Origin: Acetivibrio saccincola
GTDB lineage: Bacteria; Bacillota; Clostridia; Acetivibrionales; Acetivibrionaceae
DNA: 64,000 nt
Direction: 5' to 3'
Assembly: GCF_002844395.1 (NCBI RefSeq)
Contig: NZ_CP025197.1
Span: forward strand, 3,038,001 to 3,102,000
In this document: in pieces, positions 36,775-45,327 of the stretch
Layout: the number at the start of each line of letters is the position of its first letter
Position numbering within the stretch: position 1 is the first letter of the stretch
Translations under genes and position numbers: made by a program
The notes under the pieces: model-generated
What the model was told of the DNA's origin: nothing
What the model saw: the letters and a program-made list of their open reading frames with translations, nothing else
Database searches by the model: none

Positions 36775-38239
36775 CGATTTCCCTCCTTATTTCTTTACTC
36801 CTCGCCAAATGATTAAAATACTGCTGATTCGGCAAAAACTTCTTAGCTATATGCTCTCCGTACTGATACATGAGATAAGCCAAAAGCTCATAGGCACTGC
36901 AGCGTTCAGTATCAATGCAGTATTCTATTCCATCAAGCAATTGTCCAATTGTATAAAACTTCGTCATCCGGTTTATTCGAATACAATGGGAATTAAAATA
37001 TTTTGGTTGCTGTAACTCCATAAGCCGAATGAATTCCTGAGCTATTTCGTATTCTGCAAAATATTGTTTTATGATGGTTAAAGAAACCCTGTCTCTGCTG
37101 TAATTTTCTTCTGGTTTGAACAATTGCCCGGTATCTTCTGTGACTGGATATTTAGCCAATAAATCATTTGTTTCAGCGTCATAGAACAAAAGCATTTCAC
37201 CATCATCTTCAATGCGAATGCGTTTATGAGCATCCATCATACCTGTATTAATCAGATAACGGTTGCCTTTATAATTTACAACTCCATCCTTATCAAAGGA
37301 GGCAACAGTGCTTGATACTTCGGAATAAGGTTTGACATGGAGCAGGTATTTTTGCTCTTCCATGAACATTTCACGCGGCACTTTTCTGGTCACAGTATGT
37401 ATTCGCCCGTTGCCTTCCCTATCTAACCATGCAAGGGCAGCACTGTTAAGGCTATCAATTCCGGTGTATATCCTGCCCTCAAGAAAACTTTGCTTTATGT
37501 ATCCAATCACCTCTTCAACCTTGCCTTTACTTTGAGGATCTCTTGGTCTACATAGCGAAACACTGTAACCTATACGCCTAACATATTCTTCAAATGTGGG
37601 TACGAATATGATATTCCCCAGATTTTCACTGACTACATAGACACGGTCAAGGTCATAAAGAATAGTCTGTGTACTTCCTCCAAAATATTGGAATGCATAG
37701 TTATGAGCTTTAATGGCAGTTTTGGTTGTAAAGGGATCCGGTGAAAAATAAACAAATTTCATTCTGCTATAACTCAGAACCATGCAAAAGAAATATATTC
37801 GTACAATTCGCCCGTACATGTCCTTAAGTTTGTATTGACCAAAATCCGCCTGCGCTTCATATCCCGGTGGAGAAATTTCACGGGGTGAGGTTTTACGTTT
37901 ACTGGCATGCGGATAACCGTGCTGTTCCCTTAAGGCTTTCATATAGCGGTAGAATGTAGCTCGTTTAACTTGTAGATCAGGGAAGGCCTCCACCAATTTG
38001 AGATAGATGTTTGTATCCCTCATTTGTGGACAAATTTTCAAATGTTCCAGTATGTACTGACGATAGTTATCCATGTGGTACCTTTCATTTTCAGCTTCCC
38101 TTACATAATCTTCTTCGCTCATAATCCAGTATTTACTGACAGAAGAATAGGTTATCCCCAGTGCTTTTGCGGTTTTTGTCTGAGCAAGTCCAAGTGCTTT
38201 GTACTCCTGGATTTTTCGGTATTGTTCAATGCCGATCAT
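36767..38239 (-). CDS. istA: istA transposase of a second IS21-type element
   Basis: 490 residues from the ATG at 38237-38239, which has AAGGAGG upstream; the 51 further codons of the open frame are not translated sensibly. The N-terminal HTH is QTKTAKALGITYSSVSKYW. The rve core has QADFGQYKL (first Asp), LYDLDRVYV (second Asp) and SKGKVEEVIGY (Glu). In this sub-group the usual LTDN is replaced by LYDLD. It is full length, so the element may be active. Confidence 0.87.
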   Translation of the reverse strand: MIGIEQYRKIQEYKALGLAQTKTAKALGITYSSVSKYWIMSEEDYVREAENERYHMDNYRQYILEHLKICPQMRDTNIYLKLVEAFPDLQVKRATFYRYMKALREQHGYPHASKRKTSPREISPPGYEAQADFGQYKLKDMYGRIVRIYFFCMVLSYSRMKFVYFSPDPFTTKTAIKAHNYAFQYFGGSTQTILYDLDRVYVVSENLGNIIFVPTFEEYVRRIGYSVSLCRPRDPQSKGKVEEVIGYIKQSFLEGRIYTGIDSLNSAALAWLDREGNGRIHTVTRKVPREMFMEEQKYLLHVKPYSEVSSTVASFDKDGVVNYKGNRYLINTGMMDAHKRIRIEDDGEMLLFYDAETNDLLAKYPVTEDTGQLFKPEENYSRDRVSLTIIKQYFAEYEIAQEFIRLMELQQPKYFNSHCIRINRMTKFYTIGQLLDGIEYCIDTERCSAYELLAYLMYQYGEHIAKKFLPNQQYFNHLARSKEIRREIDG

Positions 38240-38342
38240 TTTGATTTCCTCCTTTGGTTTTGTTATAAAATCTATGCCTTTAGCAGTGCAATCATAGGCA
38301 TCAACTCCTTTTCCGGATTGATAAATCAAATTTACCATATAT

Positions 38343-38366
38343 AAAAACACCCGTATGGGTGTTTTT
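38343..38366. terminator. Bidirectional terminator downstream of mod
   Basis: A perfect palindromic stem, AAAAACACCC-GTAT-GGGTGTTTTT, lies 75 bases after the mod stop codon on the reverse strand and would end the type III R-M transcript. Confidence 0.65.
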
Positions 38367-38439
38367 AGAAAAAGGCAAATTATATTCTTCATTATTGTAA
38401 TTTCATAAAATACAATATGTCTTCCACAGATTTGCTAGG

Positions 38440-40383
38440 TTAAACTGATAAATTCCATATCGTTTCGTCGCCACAAATATTACGGATCTTTAGCCTCAAA
38501 GGTTTTTTCTCACATTTGATGGTCCCATCCCAAAAATTTTTAGTCTTGGTTCCATTTACAATAACATATCCAAGCTTGTCAATTTTAATCTCGCTGTCAC
38601 TGTGCCAAACTCCGTCCTGATTAGTACAGTCAAGAGAAATATACTCAATTAATTCAAGTCCAGTTTCGCTAATCAAAATAGGGGTAAACTTTTTCTTGCT
38701 AGGCACAACATTTTCACCGTCTTCATTGTAATCTTCGTAATCATCATCTTCTATGTCTTCATCATCGGATGTAATTAATGTATTTGCATATCCTTTCTGG
38801 TTATACTCATCGATTTTTCGGCTAACCCTGTCACTTTGAAAATTAGTAATTTCAACTATATACTCCGGAATGAGCGACTCCTGTACTTTTGAAACTTTAA
38901 ACTCAGCATAATCTTCAAATACCGCATCGTCAAGTATGTCCTTCAAATCTCGCAATTCAATTTCAATAATGACATCTTCTTCATCATCAATAAATTTTTG
39001 AATTTCCTCTAAATTATCGACATCAACATAATAAATAATTGCTTTCTTTACATTAGATGGAAGGTCAGGAATAGCCTCATGCATAATGCGGAACATCATT
39101 GCTTTGTCAAGCAATTTAGAACTGCTGTCCATTAAGTTTGGTATATATACGGGTACCAGACCCAGCTTACTGTCAGATATAGCTCCTGCCCAGAAGTCAC
39201 CTAGACTTTTTTCATTCTTAAGTCCGGGTATTAATTTTTTTATCTTCTCCATTGTTTGGGTTGGGTTTCTATATAAAGATACTCCGTCCTTAATTTCATA
39301 AATATCAAACTCAGCTTTGTCTGCTATAAGCCTGTCACGGGTTGTCTGGATAGAATTAATGCCGATATCGCAATGAATAAAGCGACGACCAAGCTTATTT
39401 GCAACCGCTGCAGTAACTCCGCTGCCACCAAAAAAGTCAGCAACAAGCATACCTTCATTAGTAGAAGCTTCTATTATTCTTCTTAATAATTCTTCTGGTT
39501 TCTGAGTCGGATAATCCATATATTCATTACTAGTAGACTTAGTTACTGATGTTTGTCCTATAGTCCAAACATCATCTGCCTTTTTTTCTGTAAACTCTTC
39601 ATATATCAAAGTCCCATCATCGTTACGTGCAGAAACCAATTTTCCCAACTCTTTTGACCATATTCGTTTATCTCTCTTAACTGGCTTATCAAGTGGAATT
39701 ATAACTTTATTAGAAATATATGTTTCGTTTTTACTATACCAAAATATGTTATTATGGTTTGTTGCAAAACCTTTTACATTACCTTGGAAATTATCCGGAT
39801 AATACCATATTATTTCGTTAATCAGCTTATCTTCTCCAAAAATCTCATCCATCAATATTTTCACATAATGCCCTATATGCCAATCTAAATGTACAAATAT
39901 TGATGCCGTTTCGCTCATAACGCTTTTAATTGCCATGAGGTTTTCATACATCCAATTGAGATAATCTTCTTTACGCCATATATCACCGTACATTTTTTCT
40001 TCAAAAGTTTTAAGCTCTTCTATGTCCAGTTCCTTTCCTGCTTGGGCTATCACTTCCGCAACTTTAGGATTACGACGTATATATACCTTTTTAGCATAAT
40101 CAGCTCCACTTGCAAAAGGAGGGTCTATGTATATAAGGTCTACTTCAATTCCTTGTTCCTTCAGATATGCACAAGCTGATATACATTCCCCGCGAATTAA
40201 CATATTACCGTTCGGGTTTTTACCGACAGTTTCAACTTTTTTCAGTTCATACAAAGGCATTCCTCGTTCAAGTCTTCTCTTAACATCTCCTGCGCCTTTA
40301 TATTTTAGCATTCTTTTAAAATTATCCAATATAGCTTGTCCTTCGACAGGATCAGGATAATATGGAACATATTTAATTGCCAT
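38440..40383 (-). CDS. mod: Type III restriction-modification methyltransferase (Mod)
   Basis: 647 residues. The catalytic DPPF motif IV (residues 87-90, YIDPPF) comes before the SAM motif I (ADFFGGSGVTAAV, near 313), the order of beta-class N6-adenine or N4-cytosine methyltransferases such as type III Mod. The TQKPEELL segment precedes motif I as expected. The central region, with an acidic low-complexity stretch (EDIEDDDYEDYNEDGE near 570), should hold target recognition. The start codon touches the res stop codon, giving a res-mod operon. Methylation protects host sites from the Res partner. Confidence 0.9.
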   Translation of the reverse strand: MAIKYVPYYPDPVEGQAILDNFKRMLKYKGAGDVKRRLERGMPLYELKKVETVGKNPNGNMLIRGECISACAYLKEQGIEVDLIYIDPPFASGADYAKKVYIRRNPKVAEVIAQAGKELDIEELKTFEEKMYGDIWRKEDYLNWMYENLMAIKSVMSETASIFVHLDWHIGHYVKILMDEIFGEDKLINEIIWYYPDNFQGNVKGFATNHNNIFWYSKNETYISNKVIIPLDKPVKRDKRIWSKELGKLVSARNDDGTLIYEEFTEKKADDVWTIGQTSVTKSTSNEYMDYPTQKPEELLRRIIEASTNEGMLVADFFGGSGVTAAVANKLGRRFIHCDIGINSIQTTRDRLIADKAEFDIYEIKDGVSLYRNPTQTMEKIKKLIPGLKNEKSLGDFWAGAISDSKLGLVPVYIPNLMDSSSKLLDKAMMFRIMHEAIPDLPSNVKKAIIYYVDVDNLEEIQKFIDDEEDVIIEIELRDLKDILDDAVFEDYAEFKVSKVQESLIPEYIVEITNFQSDRVSRKIDEYNQKGYANTLITSDDEDIEDDDYEDYNEDGENVVPSKKKFTPILISETGLELIEYISLDCTNQDGVWHSDSEIKIDKLGYVIVNGTKTKNFWDGTIKCEKKPLRLKIRNICGDETIWNLSV

Positions 40384-43275
40384 TTACATTTCCTCCTCGA
40401 AAAAATCTTCAATTGCGCTTACTGTTTTTATTATGAGCTCGGATTCAGTCAAACTATCTTCTAAATACAGGTACTTAAACTTCGGATACCCGGCTTTATT
40501 TTGATTGATTTCTATAAACTCTTTTTCAACAAAGGTTCTCTTTAACTGAAAGATCTCGTCTTTAGCATATAAACTTCCTTTGGTTTCAACAATTATTGCT
40601 TTATAAATTTTCCCATTCTTACGTTTGATAATTAGAAAATCAGGTGTATACGTACCAATATATCGTTTACGCCCACTGCTTCCTTTATAACAGCGAATTT
40701 TGAATTCAGTCAGCGAGTTGTCCCCGTTATAATATATTTCGAGATTTCGTTTTTTTGCTGCAGCTAATGCAAGTACCTGCTTTAATAAAAGCCTTTCAAA
40801 ATTACTATCCAGCCTATAAGGAAGATAGTGGAAAGAGCGGTCTTTTTCAGGGTGAGACATATATTTCGATTTTAGTTGTTTAAGAATATCCCAATTTTCG
40901 GTTTCCTCAGCAAGCTTCATCATTTCCATAGCCTTTTTATCAGGTTTTAGCTGCCCTTTGTCTTCTAGAATAATTTTCTCCGTTATATCCTGCGGTGGAT
41001 AATAGCTTTCCGGTTCAGAATTATTCACTGGTGATGTCAGGCTTTCAATTTTTAGAAGGCGGGCATCCTGTGGGATAACCTCCTCTGTGGTTCGCAAATC
41101 ACGCTTTTCATAAAATAGCTTGCGTATATTTTGATTAATTATCTTAATGTTAAAAACTGAACTGAAATATCTAACACCATTTTTCAACAATGTGATCTCA
41201 TTAAAAATCTGGCGCAAAAACTCATCATGTTGCCTCAATATCGAAACTGGCAGCATACCAAAACTTTCCTTGCTAATATCATATAACCATCGGTTATAAT
41301 TTACAGGTTCAGTCTCCATTGCTTTTTTTACATCCATTCCCAGAAGTCTTTGTTCAAAATCCTGAATTTTTACTATGGAGGCTTGTTTACTTTCTGGAGT
41401 AATAACATCCGATAATTTCGGGTTCAAAATTTGGGGTTTTCCCTTAATAATGCAATCATAATGTACTCTGAGCTGATAATAGTCTATTTTCGGGAGTTTT
41501 AAATAATCCATCCGGCTGTAACGCTTAATCTCTTTATCAGCTTTATTTGCACCTTTTTCAAATTCTCTAATCGAGATATTATGCTTCTTCTCAAGCTGCA
41601 TGTTAAGTTTTTCGGCATTGTATTGATTAAGCCAAATCAGTGCCGATTCATGTTTGCCTTTTTCAACCTGACGCAAACATCTGCAGGAAGTCTGCAACAC
41701 CATGTTAGTGGGACAATCGCCTTTTTGCGACAAGATAACCCCAGTTAAGCTACGGCAGTCCCAGCCTTCCTTTCCTATGTGCACAAGAAGTATTATGCGT
41801 TTTTTTGAAAATGGCATATCCAACGCTTCAAATTCAAGCTTGCTTTCGGCAGATATGGGATGCTTCTTATTCCCCTTATGATACTTTAATATAGTCTCTT
41901 TGGGATCCATCCCGTATTCTTCCACAATCTTTGCTACACAAGGGTAAACTTCTTCTTCCAGATAATCAATTGCACTTTTGTGCTTTCCTTTACCGCAGTA
42001 TATCGCTAATTTGGATGTCAAATCTCCCGCGTAAGTCTTATCCTTATAAGTGTTCAAAAAATCCCTTACTCCATCTTCAATAATTTGAAGACTATCTTCT
42101 TGATTTGAAATTTTAACCACAGGACGCTTTAAGAAATTATCAATCCCTTGAATTAGCGGGTAATAATATACCGTATTGGCAATTTCTATACTTTTTATAT
42201 TCAAAGTTTTCGTTATTTCAACAGGATATGCCTTATCTAAATACGGTGTACCCGAAAATCCAATAACAGAATTGATCGTATTGTTCTTTTCCATCCAATC
42301 GTTTACTACTGCTCTCAACTTAATCTCATCTGTTGAAGCGTGATGCACCTCATCAATAAAAATCGCCATATTTGGAATTTTCCCAATCAGATTTCTAAGT
42401 TCATTAGCCTGCCTGTCCTTTTCATCCTCGCTATCCTCAAATAAACTTAATTGTCCATCCCTGACTTCAACGCGGTCTAAGATTACTTTCTCAGCGTTGG
42501 TTATGGCAACCAAACCTATTAATTGATCAAAAGGCTGATAGGCGGCAATTTTCTGTACATTTGGATTTCTTGTTTTATTACTTCTTTTTTCCGCTTTATT
42601 TTGATCAAGAATCTCAAATTTAATGATTCTCTTAATGTCACTGGCAGCAGGATCGGGAAGAATCCATAGAGGATCGAATTTTTTAATAGTTTTTAAGCTG
42701 GGCACTACAGAACTTTTTAGGCCTGATGGTGCAAATATAATAAAATTGTGAGCAAATGCATTATTATCGGGCTCGTTTACAGCAAAATACAAATCCAAAT
42801 ATATAAAAGCTGCCATTAAATAAGTTTTGCCAGCTCCCATAGGCAGACTAAAAAGGTAATCTGTGTATGACACATTGTAAAAGATTTTTTTAAATATATC
42901 CACAAAATCTATATTATCAATTTCATTTATTATTGCCTTTTCCAACTTTTCTGAAACTTGTTCATCTTTCTCATTTTTCAAGGTAGAATACTCATACAAA
43001 GCTAGCGCTGCCGGATTGTTTTGCAATTTCTCTCTTAATGAAGCTTTAACTTCTAAATCATCAACATTTAAATTGTTAAAATAGCCTCTGGAGAATAATT
43101 CCCACAGTGGTTTATTTTCGCAAGCTATCTTTAAATACAAATAAGTTTTAATTGCATCAATTTGTACGTCGCGCATTTCACCTTTATTAACTATGTAGGA
43201 TATCAATTCATCAATGGTACACTCTGAAGAAGAGTACCACATATCTCTTTTTCTCTGAATCATCTTATAAAACAT
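40384..43275 (-). CDS. res: Type III restriction enzyme Res subunit
   Basis: 963 residues with SF2 helicase motifs: Q-motif-like RDVQIDAI near 36, Walker A PMGAGKT (145-151), DEVHHAS (motif II), FSGTPY (motif III), and QTSCRCLRQ (motif VI). The C-terminal PD-(D/E)XK nuclease reads TPDFLII...IIVETKG. It translocates or slides along DNA using ATP and cuts when it meets oppositely oriented unmethylated sites, together with Mod. It begins 11 bases after the small HTH gene and is directly followed by mod. Confidence 0.9.
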   Translation of the reverse strand: MFYKMIQRKRDMWYSSSECTIDELISYIVNKGEMRDVQIDAIKTYLYLKIACENKPLWELFSRGYFNNLNVDDLEVKASLREKLQNNPAALALYEYSTLKNEKDEQVSEKLEKAIINEIDNIDFVDIFKKIFYNVSYTDYLFSLPMGAGKTYLMAAFIYLDLYFAVNEPDNNAFAHNFIIFAPSGLKSSVVPSLKTIKKFDPLWILPDPAASDIKRIIKFEILDQNKAEKRSNKTRNPNVQKIAAYQPFDQLIGLVAITNAEKVILDRVEVRDGQLSLFEDSEDEKDRQANELRNLIGKIPNMAIFIDEVHHASTDEIKLRAVVNDWMEKNNTINSVIGFSGTPYLDKAYPVEITKTLNIKSIEIANTVYYYPLIQGIDNFLKRPVVKISNQEDSLQIIEDGVRDFLNTYKDKTYAGDLTSKLAIYCGKGKHKSAIDYLEEEVYPCVAKIVEEYGMDPKETILKYHKGNKKHPISAESKLEFEALDMPFSKKRIILLVHIGKEGWDCRSLTGVILSQKGDCPTNMVLQTSCRCLRQVEKGKHESALIWLNQYNAEKLNMQLEKKHNISIREFEKGANKADKEIKRYSRMDYLKLPKIDYYQLRVHYDCIIKGKPQILNPKLSDVITPESKQASIVKIQDFEQRLLGMDVKKAMETEPVNYNRWLYDISKESFGMLPVSILRQHDEFLRQIFNEITLLKNGVRYFSSVFNIKIINQNIRKLFYEKRDLRTTEEVIPQDARLLKIESLTSPVNNSEPESYYPPQDITEKIILEDKGQLKPDKKAMEMMKLAEETENWDILKQLKSKYMSHPEKDRSFHYLPYRLDSNFERLLLKQVLALAAAKKRNLEIYYNGDNSLTEFKIRCYKGSSGRKRYIGTYTPDFLIIKRKNGKIYKAIIVETKGSLYAKDEIFQLKRTFVEKEFIEINQNKAGYPKFKYLYLEDSLTESELIIKTVSAIEDFFEEEM

Positions 43276-43285
43276 TATCGTTTTC

Positions 43286-43474
43286 TCACCTCAGTTTTTC
43301 CTTTAATTTCCTTCTACGCCTCGCATCTTCAGGCTTTTCCGCATCCTTTGGTATAGCCCACGCCCAACCCAAACGAACAGCGCCCTTAATACGCCCCTGT
43401 TCGCATAAAACTTGAACTCTGCGTGGGGATATATTCCATTTTTCAGCTGCTTGTTTTGTCGTTAAGTAATCCAT
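43286..43474 (-). CDS. Small HTH (excisionase/AlpA-like) regulator
   Basis: 62 residues from the ATG at 43472-43474 (AGGT site); a start seven codons earlier is less likely. MDYLTTKQAAEKWNISPRRVQ is a MerR-like/HTH_17 winged helix, followed by a basic tail (ARRRRKLKEKLR). Such proteins often precede restriction or helicase genes in islands and may control R-M expression, or are relics of excisionases. It is the first gene of the operon with res and mod. Confidence 0.75.
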   Translation of the reverse strand: MDYLTTKQAAEKWNISPRRVQVLCEQGRIKGAVRLGWAWAIPKDAEKPEDARRRRKLKEKLR

Positions 43475-43599
43475 TATGAATACCTCGCAGAACACAAAAT
43501 TCCAATTTTTATTATATGCGAAAAAACGAACAATTTCAACATATTACAACTATATACATAATAAATAAAGTCTTTTCAGAAAATGAGTATACCTGCATT

Positions 43600-43950
43600 A
43601 AATGTACATCCATCCTGTCTCCTCAACCCCTATGAAAAAAGGCCGTTATCTATTCTGTCAACTCAACCCTGCTAATTTTGGAGTTCAAATTTTACCTCAA
43701 AAATAATCGTCGATATGTTCCCATGTACGTATTTTGAACCTTTAGGTTGAGTAGACAACTTGGATGTGCTTCCGAAAACCCAGTAAAATCAAGGCTTACA
43801 GCCGCGACATCAATACTACGCACTCCACATGGGTCGAGTTGATGGAATTGATGTCTGCGGGCCATTTTTTATAGCATTTGTACGTGGGAACATGTCAATG
43901 AGTTTTCGGTACATTTTTGAAAAACCACCGTTCGCGGGAACATGTCAACG
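43600..43950 (-). repeat. rlmD-tail repeat, copy B
   Basis: A direct repeat of copy A. On the reverse strand DMFPRT segments are at 43930-43949 and 43880-43899. The HVECVVLMSRL tail with stop lies at about 43790-43833. Then comes shared 3' DNA. The 20-base motif occurs at 43608 and 43648 (reverse) and at 43746 and 43833 (forward). A forward GTCGATATGTTCCC segment is at 43709. Relative to the 20.7 kb scar, the frame between the DMFP and HVEC parts is shifted, so no peptide is made. Confidence 0.8.
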
Positions 43951-44063
43951 TTTATTGCATAACAATTAATCTTGCTAGAATTTCCAGTTTGTTAAAACAG
44001 AATTAAGTTCATCAAACCTGTAGTTACCATAACACATATAAAGCTAGTCGTTTATAGTCCAGT

Positions 44064-44972
44064 TCAGAGTAGCGGATGAAGACAATATTCGTTATATAAA
44101 CAGTCCTGTTGTATCTCAAGATATTGCTTTATCTTATCCAAATCGTTTATGGAACCTATTAAAAAAGTTAAGTCACTCTTAGTACACGCACATGGGTATA
44201 TCTTTTTAGTATTAGTTACATATAATAGATGCGTCCCCGCTTGACATTTTATCGCTTGTGGTGCCGGGCGGCAAGCAATTTCCTCTGGAAATCCAGAGAT
44301 CGTAACACAACCAGAGTATTTATCAATGTTGTCAATTATCCTTTTGATAACAGCATTTTGCTCATCAAAGGGCAAGCCAACTGTTTCCCAATTTATTACT
44401 GCAGCGCCAGCCTTAACTATACGCAATAAGCGCACTTGTTTTACTCCTAGATTAAGAGTATTTGTTATTATTTTATCCAATTCTAGATAGTTGTAACGAT
44501 TTATAACTAAATGTACTTTAACATCTATTTTTTTATCAATAAGATTATGAATGGACTGTATAGTAGCCCAATAGGAACCACTCCTATTTGTTATCAGATC
44601 GTGCTTCTCAGAGTCACAATGGTATAAGGAAACATAACAATCATCAAGCCCCACCATTTTTAGCTTTTCTGCGAACTCTTCATCAATTGATGTCGTGTCT
44701 TTTAGAATTCCACAGGTATAAACTCCCACATTAACATCGGTAGAAATACTCTTTACAAGTTTTATTAATGTTGTAAGATTAGGGTTTGCTAACGGCTCAC
44801 CACCAGTGAAGTATATATGTAAAGGGACATTAAATAGCTGAAAGAAGTTCATCAATTCTTCTTCCGAAAACGGATTTGATGCTGAATGACGCATTGATAG
44901 TGAGGAGCAATGAAGGCAATCTAAATAACACTTGTTCTCTATTTCGATTTGAATTTCATATTCTTTTTCCAT
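44064..44972 (-). CDS. Radical SAM protein with C-terminal cysteine cluster
   Basis: 302 residues. The 4Fe-4S site is C-x3-C-x2-C (Cys15, 19, 22) followed by a TGGEP SAM-binding motif near residue 57. The C-terminal 65 residues hold six further cysteines (AC, KC, PCAC, DC, YC), suggesting a SPASM-like second cluster. It is not viperin-like: the motif context and the C-terminal cysteines differ. It lies one base after the MazG stop, third in a three-gene operon. It could modify a nucleotide or a peptide; the substrate is unknown. Confidence 0.8.
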   Translation of the reverse strand: MEKEYEIQIEIENKCYLDCLHCSSLSMRHSASNPFSEEELMNFFQLFNVPLHIYFTGGEPLANPNLTTLIKLVKSISTDVNVGVYTCGILKDTTSIDEEFAEKLKMVGLDDCYVSLYHCDSEKHDLITNRSGSYWATIQSIHNLIDKKIDVKVHLVINRYNYLELDKIITNTLNLGVKQVRLLRIVKAGAAVINWETVGLPFDEQNAVIKRIIDNIDKYSGCVTISGFPEEIACRPAPQAIKCQAGTHLLYVTNTKKIYPCACTKSDLTFLIGSINDLDKIKQYLEIQQDCLYNEYCLHPLL

Positions 44973-44973
44973 G

Positions 44974-45327
44974 TTACATATCCTTTTCTTTCATCTCGAA
45001 GTTTAAAAATCTACGTTTGTTTTTATCTACCTTTTCAAGGAATTGCTTTTCAATGTCTATATCAAGTTGATAAGCAAGTTTTAATACATAAATAAATATA
45101 TCTGCTATCTCTTCACTTAGCTGAGGCTTTATATCATTAAGACTGTAATCACCCCTTAGAACTTTTTTAACTAGGTTAGTAGCTTCACCAAACTCTCCTA
45201 CAAGGCAAAGAAGTAAATACTCTAGAGTTGCTATATTCTCATCATCTATTTTTTGTGCCCAATCAAACTTTCCTCTATGCTTAGAATCAAACTGCTTTTG
45301 TATATCAATTAACTGATTAATATTCAT
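44974..45327 (-). CDS. MazG-like nucleotide pyrophosphohydrolase
   Basis: 117 residues from the ATG at 45325-45327 with AGAAGGTGAT upstream. The all-alpha NTP pyrophosphatase motif is intact: E-x2-E (Glu45, Glu48 in GEFGE) and E-x2-D (Glu73, Asp76 in EEIADIF), with K/R residues near the end. Such enzymes hydrolyse (d)NTPs, often unusual or damaged ones, to NMP and PPi. It overlaps the end of the phosphoesterase gene by 11 bases and touches the radical SAM gene, so the three should be co-translated. Confidence 0.85.
   Translation of the reverse strand: MNINQLIDIQKQFDSKHRGKFDWAQKIDDENIATLEYLLLCLVGEFGEATNLVKKVLRGDYSLNDIKPQLSEEIADIFIYVLKLAYQLDIDIEKQFLEKVDKNKRRFLNFEMKEKDM

Noticed and set aside
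44064..44972. Radical SAM protein as a prokaryotic viperin
   Set aside because: The C-terminal cysteine cluster and the motif context do not fit viperins, and there is no nucleotide kinase neighbour. Kept as an unassigned radical SAM protein.
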